From Desulfobacteraceae bacterium (GTDB lineage Bacteria; Desulfobacterota; DSM-4660; Desulfatiglandales; B25-G16), in assembly GCA_028572035.1 (NCBI GenBank), contig JAPVWE010000024.1:1-11225 (forward strand): 11,225 nt of DNA. Direction: 5' to 3'. Shown here in pieces: positions 7,453 to 11,225 of this stretch. Numbering within the stretch: the stretch's first letter is position 1; every line of letters begins with the position of its first letter. The notes beneath the pieces are model-generated. The model searched no databases. It was not told where the DNA came from and worked only from the letters and a program-made list of their open reading frames with translations. A program made the translations under genes and the position numbers.

Positions 7453-7683
7453 ATGGAAGAGATCAAAAAGGCTATTTTGGATTTTGCTGAAGGGAGTAAA
7501 AAGACCAAATTTTACTTCAGTGATATAGCAAAGGCGGTACACAAGATTCTTCCTGACGCCAAGTCCAGAGAGATTAAAAAGGCGGCGACCGCCCTGATTA
7601 ATGAGGAAAAACTGATCTATTTCTCTCTCGGAAGCACTACCATGTATGGCCTCAAAGGCAGAGGGATAACTGAGGACCATTAG
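7453..7683 (+). CDS. dsrD: DsrD, small winged-helix activator of sulfite reductase
   Basis: This 76-residue protein matches DsrD in length, in position directly after dsrB, and in sequence type: a lysine-rich winged-helix fold with the segment KFYFSDIAKAVHKILPDAKSR and the C-terminal STTMYGLKGRG. DsrD was first proposed to bind DNA, but later work identifies it as an allosteric activator of DsrAB during sulfite reduction. Its presence is a marker of reductive Dsr systems. The start follows AGGAG with 7-nt spacing. Third gene of the dsr operon; a hairpin lies 38 nt downstream and the next gene starts 158 nt downstream. Confidence 0.95.
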   Translation: MEEIKKAILDFAEGSKKTKFYFSDIAKAVHKILPDAKSREIKKAATALINEEKLIYFSLGSTTMYGLKGRGITEDH

Positions 7684-7721
7684 ATCCCAAAACGGCTGAA
7701 AGCCAATCGTGATTAGATAAC

Positions 7722-7763
7722 ATGAGAGGTCGCTATCCCGAGTGGATTGCGGCCTCTTCTCAT
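7722..7763 (+). terminator. Hairpin downstream of dsrD, possible terminator or processing site
   Basis: ATGAGA-GGTCGC (7722-7733) pairs with GCGGCC-TCT-TCTCAT (7749-7763): 12 pairs including one G-T wobble, a 3-base bulge and a 15-base loop. There is no T-run after it, so simple Rho-independent termination is unlikely. It could mark the 3' end of the dsrABD message or protect it from decay. The rest of the 158-base gap shows only a 4-bp GGCT/AGCC mini-hairpin (7694-7704). Confidence 0.4.
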
Positions 7764-7841
7764 ATTGGCCCGATGGCTTTAACGTCATGAGCCGCCACGA
7801 GTTTAAGACCAGAAAGATCACAAAAGGCACGGACATTTTAG

Positions 7842-8477
7842 ATGGATGTTAAAAAAATACCTCAAGATGCAGAAGAGTTTATTGCAGAGCAAAAGAGGAT
7901 TTTGACAGAAAATCCGGAATGCGCAAATGCAAGCTATAATTTAGGTGTTGCCCTTATACAACAGGGAAAATTGGATGAGGCAATTGGAGCCTTTAATGAG
8001 GCCATCGCCACCAGCGGACGGATGTTCGAGGGTTATGTCAACCTGGGTTACATCTATTTCAAAAAGGGGGATCTGGATAGGGTAGTCGAGGCCAATTTAA
8101 GGGCCATAGAGATAGAGCCAAGATATGCAAGGGGCTATGTGAATTTGGGTTTTGCCTATCTTCAGATGTCCAGAACCGAAAAGGCTATTGATGCCTTGGA
8201 CAAGGCCATAGAGTTGAATCCAAAGGCTGTTCAGGCATGGAGTAACCTGATAAATGCCTATCTCCAGAAAGAGGATGTGGAAAAGGCTATCGAGACAGGA
8301 CAAAAATTGGTGGAGATGGCACCCAATTTTGCACTTGGGCACAACAATCTTGCCTTTGCATATTATACCAGAGGGGACTGTAAAAAGGCAATCGAGCATG
8401 TGGACAAGGCCGTTTCGCTCGGATTTGACGTCCATCCAGAATTCCTGAAAAAACTGGAACCCCACCGCCAAACATGA
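7842..8477 (+). CDS. TPR-repeat protein, five tandem repeats
   Basis: This soluble 211-residue protein is almost entirely tetratricopeptide repeats, a helical fold used as a scaffold for protein partners. Five units follow one another with exact 34-residue spacing at about 28-61, 62-95, 96-129, 130-163 and 164-197. Each shows the xxNLGxAYxxxG(x)xxxAIxxxxxAIxxxP pattern (for example FEGYVNLGYIYFKKGDLD). I see no signal peptide, membrane segment or enzyme domain. The start codon has no good Shine-Dalgarno; the nearest purines (AAAAGG) are about 15 nt upstream. Its stop overlaps the start of the next gene (ATGA), so the two are coupled. Its partner is unknown; a role in assembling or regulating the sulfite-reduction machinery is suggested only by neighbourhood. 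Confidence 0.88.
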   Translation: MDVKKIPQDAEEFIAEQKRILTENPECANASYNLGVALIQQGKLDEAIGAFNEAIATSGRMFEGYVNLGYIYFKKGDLDRVVEANLRAIEIEPRYARGYVNLGFAYLQMSRTEKAIDALDKAIELNPKAVQAWSNLINAYLQKEDVEKAIETGQKLVEMAPNFALGHNNLAFAYYTRGDCKKAIEHVDKAVSLGFDVHPEFLKKLEPHRQT

Positions 8478-9106
8478 ACTTCACCCACCTGTTTCAACGT
8501 TATGAGCTCTTAGTAGCCAAGGCGGATCAGGCCTTTCATAAAATGCAAAAAGAATACGGGGCGCATATCAAGTGCAAACTCCATTGCTCCGATTGCTGCC
8601 ACGCCATATTTGGCCTGTTTCTGATTGAAGCAGCTCATCTTCAGCAGCATTTCAACCAGTTGGCCAGGAAAGAAAGGCAGGCAGCCGTCCTGAGGGGGGA
8701 AAAGTCGGAGAAGGAATATGGGGAATTAGAAAAGAGACTAAAAACCTATGGAAATGATCCGCAAATGGCATCTTATTCCATAGGCAGAGAGAGGATTCGG
8801 TGTCCACTTCTGAGCGATCATCAAGAGTGCACCCTTTATATCCACCGCCCAATCACATGCCGCGTCTATGGAATCCCACTTGTGATCCAGGGCAAGGCGC
8901 ACGCCTGTGGGAATGCGGGGTTCAAGGATGGTGAGTCTTATCCCAGCTTTAACCTTGACGAGGTTCAAAGAGAACTCTATCTTCTTTCCAGGGAGCTTTT
9001 GGTAAGGGCTGGGAGGAAAGACCTTGAAAGGGCATCGCTGTTGATAACGGTGTCCAAGGCCATTAAAACGCCGTTTAAAGTCCTTATAAATGAAGCCCTT
9101 GGATAA
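8474..9106 (+). CDS. YkgJ/UPF0153-like CxxCC cysteine-cluster protein
   Basis: The 210-residue product has the pattern of the YkgJ-type 'putative zinc- or iron-chelating' family. The N-terminal cluster CKLHCSDCC (C34, C38, C41, C42) is followed by FGLFLIEAAHL. After a charged, probably helical insert (about 63-95) come CPLL (C110), C119 in ECTLYIHRP, C129 in ITCRVYGIP and C145. This order (CC, then CPLL, C.lY.hRP..CR.yg.p) is diagnostic of the family. The metal (Zn, Fe or an Fe-S cluster) and the reaction are unknown. The start overlaps the TPR gene stop by 4 nt (ATGA), so translation is coupled and a joint function is likely. It converges with the HEAT-repeat gene, with only 3 nt between the stops. 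Confidence 0.82.
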   Translation: MNFTHLFQRYELLVAKADQAFHKMQKEYGAHIKCKLHCSDCCHAIFGLFLIEAAHLQQHFNQLARKERQAAVLRGEKSEKEYGELEKRLKTYGNDPQMASYSIGRERIRCPLLSDHQECTLYIHRPITCRVYGIPLVIQGKAHACGNAGFKDGESYPSFNLDEVQRELYLLSRELLVRAGRKDLERASLLITVSKAIKTPFKVLINEALG

Positions 9107-9130
9107 TCTTCATAATAGCTTCTCAAGGGC
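9095..9130. other. Inverted repeat spanning two convergent gene ends
   Basis: GCCCTTG (9095-9101) and CAAGGGC (9124-9130) are exact reverse complements with a 22-base loop. The loop contains both stop codons: the plus-strand stop at 9104-9106 and the minus-strand stop at 9110-9112. It could act as a bidirectional 3'-end hairpin, but it has no T-run and both arms are coding, so chance is not excluded. Confidence 0.25.
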
Positions 9131-10210
9131 CTCGGATGCTACTTGGCCCACCGTTTTTTTCTCCAGTTTCCCATTCTCATAGAGGTCTATCTCTGGGGAT
9201 TCATCCCGGAGCTTTTCCAGATCTTCCAGGGCTTCACGAGCTCCAAGGTTACCCAGAAGCCAGGTAGTATAACCTCGGACCAATGGATCGGGATCCCGCA
9301 GAAAGGGGATAAAAAAAGTGGGGACCTTGAGGATGAGATCCGGTCTTGACTTTGCGATCTTTCCGATCGCCTGAAGGACCTGGGCTCGTTGTGTTTTATC
9401 ATCCAGGAACTGATAAAGCTGAGGGATGTATCCCGCAAACAATTCGGTTTTATGGCTGATAATTTCCCCAATGGCTTCAAAGGCCCCCCAACTTGAGGCG
9501 GCTGTATCCATAACGGAGGTAAATAACCGCTGAAGGAGCTTTGAAATGGCTCCTGAATCTGTCTCGGCGATGGCAGCAGATACCTGACCCAAGATTTCGG
9601 CCGCCCTCTGGCGGAACAGATCATCCCCGGAATAGAGAAGCCGTTGCAGGTTTCTGATTATTCTTTTATCTTCGCGCGCAATACTCAGAATTGGATCAAG
9701 GCGAAATTCTTTTACAATCCCCTCAATCTCTTTTTTTGATAGGGATCTTTTACTGGAATGCTTGAGCTGTAGCTTGGGTGAAACAGGTGTGGCCTTCTCC
9801 AGCCTTTTCCGGACACCATCGGAGGTGACCTCTTGAACATCCTCATGCAGTCTGATGAAGAAAAGGACACCAGATATCCGCCTGCCTTCAAGGAATCCTC
9901 CGGGAACAATAAGATGATTTAAATAGTCATATTGCTCAACTATGGCTTCACGGTAATCCTCTCCGGGTAAAAGGTTCCATGCCAGATCCCAATCCATATC
10001 ACACCCGAATACCAGGGCTTCGATCATAGCAGAGCCTAAATTGTGCCCAGTTTCATCGCATGCATAAACAGCACCACAGGAGCACGATCCAACCGGCATC
10101 TCCACTGGTCTACGGGTGCTTAATTCCTTGGGCCTTTCAATAAGCATTCTACAGAAAGGGCAAGTGGGTCTTTTGACAAACCCTTTTCCAAATAATTTGT
10201 TTTCGAACAT
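9110..10210 (-). CDS. HEAT-repeat protein with N-terminal cysteine (zinc-finger-like) cluster
   Basis: The 366-residue product begins with a likely metal-binding knuckle, C17-P-F-C20 and C43-S-C45-G, with C51 close by. A mixed domain without recognised relatives follows (about 55-150, acidic and aromatic: ALVFGCDMDWDLAW, then EQYDYLNHLIVPGGFLEG). A lysine-rich linker (about 150-160) leads to a helical repeat region (about 165-366) that reads as HEAT/PBS-lyase-like units near 183-215, 222-255, 256-292, 293-330 and 331-366. The clearest is PFLRDPDPLVRGYTTWLLGNLGA. HEAT arrays are protein-binding scaffolds. Nothing indicates catalysis or membrane insertion. The ATG at 10210 lacks a clear Shine-Dalgarno. 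It lies 124 nt downstream of the fmdB-like gene on the same strand and may share its transcript. Confidence 0.8.
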   Translation of the reverse strand: MFENKLFGKGFVKRPTCPFCRMLIERPKELSTRRPVEMPVGSCSCGAVYACDETGHNLGSAMIEALVFGCDMDWDLAWNLLPGEDYREAIVEQYDYLNHLIVPGGFLEGRRISGVLFFIRLHEDVQEVTSDGVRKRLEKATPVSPKLQLKHSSKRSLSKKEIEGIVKEFRLDPILSIAREDKRIIRNLQRLLYSGDDLFRQRAAEILGQVSAAIAETDSGAISKLLQRLFTSVMDTAASSWGAFEAIGEIISHKTELFAGYIPQLYQFLDDKTQRAQVLQAIGKIAKSRPDLILKVPTFFIPFLRDPDPLVRGYTTWLLGNLGAREALEDLEKLRDESPEIDLYENGKLEKKTVGQVASEALEKLL

Positions 10211-10334
10211 ATCTGATTAACTAAACGGCTTGAAAATTCAACAACTGAAGCGCAGCGGAGATAGGTTTTAGGAATCCAGGCTGAGACTACATGACACCTC
10301 GTCATATTCAAAGTCTACAATTTCAAAACAGCTG

Positions 10335-10580
10335 TTATTTCGTCGGTCCGGGTAATTCCAAGGTTGTACATTGATTCGAGGGGCCGCAGGATTTTGTCGT
10401 TATTTTGGGGTGTTTCCCTCCTGGTCCTGCACCTATGACATAGCTGGTCCTGCCGACCACGCGCTCAAAAGATCGGGATTGGCACTCGGGGCAAGTTATA
10501 TCCGTTTTTTCATCTGAATTGAGAAACAATTTTTCAAACAGGTTACCGCATTCAAGGCATCTAAATTCAAAGATTGGCAT
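10335..10580 (-). CDS. FmdB-family zinc-ribbon protein
   Basis: This 81-residue protein opens with MPIFEFRCLECGNLFEKLF and continues with CPECQS, the hallmark of the FmdB 'putative regulatory' family (MPIYEYRC..CG..FE...CP.CG). The zinc-ribbon ligands are C8-x2-C11 and C30-x2-C33. The C-terminal tail is Gly/Pro-rich and has two further cysteines (C65, C71). The founding member was linked to the amidase/formamidase gene region of Methylophilus; the general function is unsettled. A clear AGAGGAG lies 7 nt before the ATG on the minus strand. It is the first gene of the minus-strand pair, with an AT-rich presumptive promoter region at 10600-10800. Confidence 0.85.
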   Translation of the reverse strand: MPIFEFRCLECGNLFEKLFLNSDEKTDITCPECQSRSFERVVGRTSYVIGAGPGGKHPKITTKSCGPSNQCTTLELPGPTK

Positions 10581-10853
10581 TGTTTTGCTCCTCTTAGCTT
10601 ATAAGGCAAAATATCTTTAAGAATTATGATTTGAGTGTCAGGACTTACTGAATTTGACTTTTCTTTTAATTAACGCCTCTTTATCTATACTATAGTATTT
10701 TATTACAATTTTGGCTATTTAATTTAGATCTTCACCATATTTTAATCTTTTTGGTAATATTTAAAGCTTGAGGCAAATCTAAGATTTGATTAAATCACCC
10801 TCCAAAAGACTAATGAATACTCACCGCCCGTTCGTTTCTCTCACTTGACCCCC
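10581..10853. promoter_or_regulatory. AT-rich intergenic region with short perfect dyads
   Basis: No gene is seen. The region separates the minus-strand fmdB-like gene from the plus-strand element and gene to the right, so it should hold the fmdB promoter. It contains three exact dyads: ATACTATAGTAT (10687-10698), CAAATCT-A-AGATTTG (10774-10788) and TGATT-A-AATCA (10787-10797), the last two overlapping by two bases. They are operator-sized, but in such AT-rich DNA some will arise by chance. I find no convincing -35/-10 pair. Confidence 0.3.
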
Positions 10854-11160
10854 AGTTACTACGGAGAGCACATAATTGTTTGTATTGAACATAACAAAGA
10901 AGGGTGCACAAGGCTCATGAGGTCTTTTCTGATGTGACTGGTGGAAGGTCGCCGTCCTTTTCACGACTTATCAGCGGGGGAAACCGCAGTCCCGCCTATT
11001 GGGCGGGAAATGCGGAGCCCCGCTTATATTAGCGGGACGCAGATAAGTCGTAGAAAAGACCAGGCCGGGAGCCTCGGAACAGAAGAAAAGATCTCATGAC
11101 CATCCTACACCTTTCTCGGTTATGCCCAATGCAAACAATAATATGCTCTCCTTAGTAAGT
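10854..11160. repeat. Second long imperfect inverted repeat (about 307 bp)
   Basis: The outer arms 10854-10906 and 11108-11160 pair over some 53 positions with scattered mismatches and no gaps; 10875-10887 against 11127-11139 is continuous, with one G-T. Next, 10915-10930 pairs with 11084-11099, all 16 with one G-T. Then 10963-10972 pairs with 11042-11051, 10 of 10. The apex (10974-11040) is GC-rich and holds several small hairpins: CCGCA/TGCGG (10984-10988 with 11011-11015) enclosing CCCGCC/GGCGGG (10991-10996 with 11002-11007), and CCCGCT/AGCGGG (11019-11024 with 11031-11036). It ends 6 bases before the AAGGAGGT ribosome site of the next gene, so if transcribed it would form that gene's leader. 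I see no reading frame in it. Confidence 0.85.
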
Positions 11161-11180
11161 CATAAAAAGGAGGTGTTGGA

Positions 11181-11225
11181 ATGGCTATTAAAGGGATTGA
11201 ACACCCAGCAGGGTGGCTTGAGACC
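11181..11225 (+). CDS. Start of an unidentified gene, cut by window edge
   Basis: An ATG at 11181 follows AAGGAGGT (11167-11174) with 6-nt spacing, an excellent ribosome site. The frame is open to the end of the window (MAIKGIEHPAGWLET). Fifteen residues are too few to name the product; I do not recognise the family. Its leader would consist of the right arm of the long inverted repeat ending at 11160. Confidence 0.6.
   Translation, partial: MAIKGIEHPAGWLET

Noticed and set aside
10120..10311. A 63-codon minus-strand frame between the fmdB-like and HEAT genes
   Set aside because: It overlaps the HEAT gene's cysteine-cluster coding region in another frame, with no ribosome site or domain.
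10845..10876. TTGACC (10845-10850) with CATAAT (10871-10876) as a promoter for the gene at 11181
   Set aside because: The spacing is 20 bases, too long for a usual promoter, and the -10 lies inside the inverted-repeat arm; not strong enough to call.
10854..11160. CRISPR array or tRNA genes in the repeat-rich right-hand region
   Set aside because: The complementarity is a single nested inverted repeat, not regularly spaced direct repeats. No cloverleaf with a TTC-type T-loop and matching acceptor stem was found.

Overview
The window comes from the chromosome of a dissimilatory sulfate-reducing bacterium. It carries a bacterial division/cell-wall (dcw) cluster (murB-ftsQ-ftsA-ftsZ) next to dsrA-dsrB-dsrD, the genes of reductive-type dissimilatory sulfite reductase. 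dsrD beside dsrAB, together with the absence of any sulfur-oxidation genes here, points to a sulfite/sulfate reducer. A deltaproteobacterial (Desulfobacterota) lineage fits best, but the genus cannot be read from the sequence.

Layout. 1-4145 (+) holds the 3' part of murB, then ftsQ, ftsA and ftsZ, closely spaced and probably co-transcribed. 4146-4803 has no large gene. It contains a roughly 300-bp imperfect inverted repeat (4163-4469), a 12+12-bp dyad overlapping a good -35 box (4495-4551), a candidate sigma-70-type promoter, and a leader of about 225 nt in which a very strong Shine-Dalgarno precedes an 11-codon reading frame. 4804-7683 (+) is dsrA-dsrB-dsrD, each with a clear Shine-Dalgarno. 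A hairpin follows dsrD. 7842-9106 (+) is a pair of translationally coupled genes: a five-repeat TPR protein and a CxxCC (YkgJ/UPF0153-like) metal-binding protein. Converging on them with a 3-nt gap is a minus-strand pair: an FmdB-type zinc-ribbon protein (10580-10335), then a protein with an N-terminal cysteine cluster and HEAT repeats (10210-9110). 10581-11180 again has no gene: an AT-rich stretch with short perfect dyads, then a second roughly 300-bp imperfect inverted repeat (10854-11160). This ends just before the ribosome binding site of a plus-strand gene cut off by the window edge (11181 onward).

How the genes work together. MurB makes UDP-N-acetylmuramic acid for peptidoglycan. FtsQ, FtsA and FtsZ build and anchor the divisome. 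DsrAB reduces sulfite in the last step of sulfate respiration, and DsrD is its small activator. The TPR, CxxCC, HEAT and FmdB-like proteins have no assignable role. Two of them are scaffold-like repeat proteins and three have cysteine clusters, so a link to metal or Fe-S handling near the Dsr genes is possible but inferred only from position.

The least explained content is the pair of long imperfect palindromes, each about 300 bp, one on either side of the dsr-to-fmdB block, and the dyad/leader architecture upstream of dsrA.
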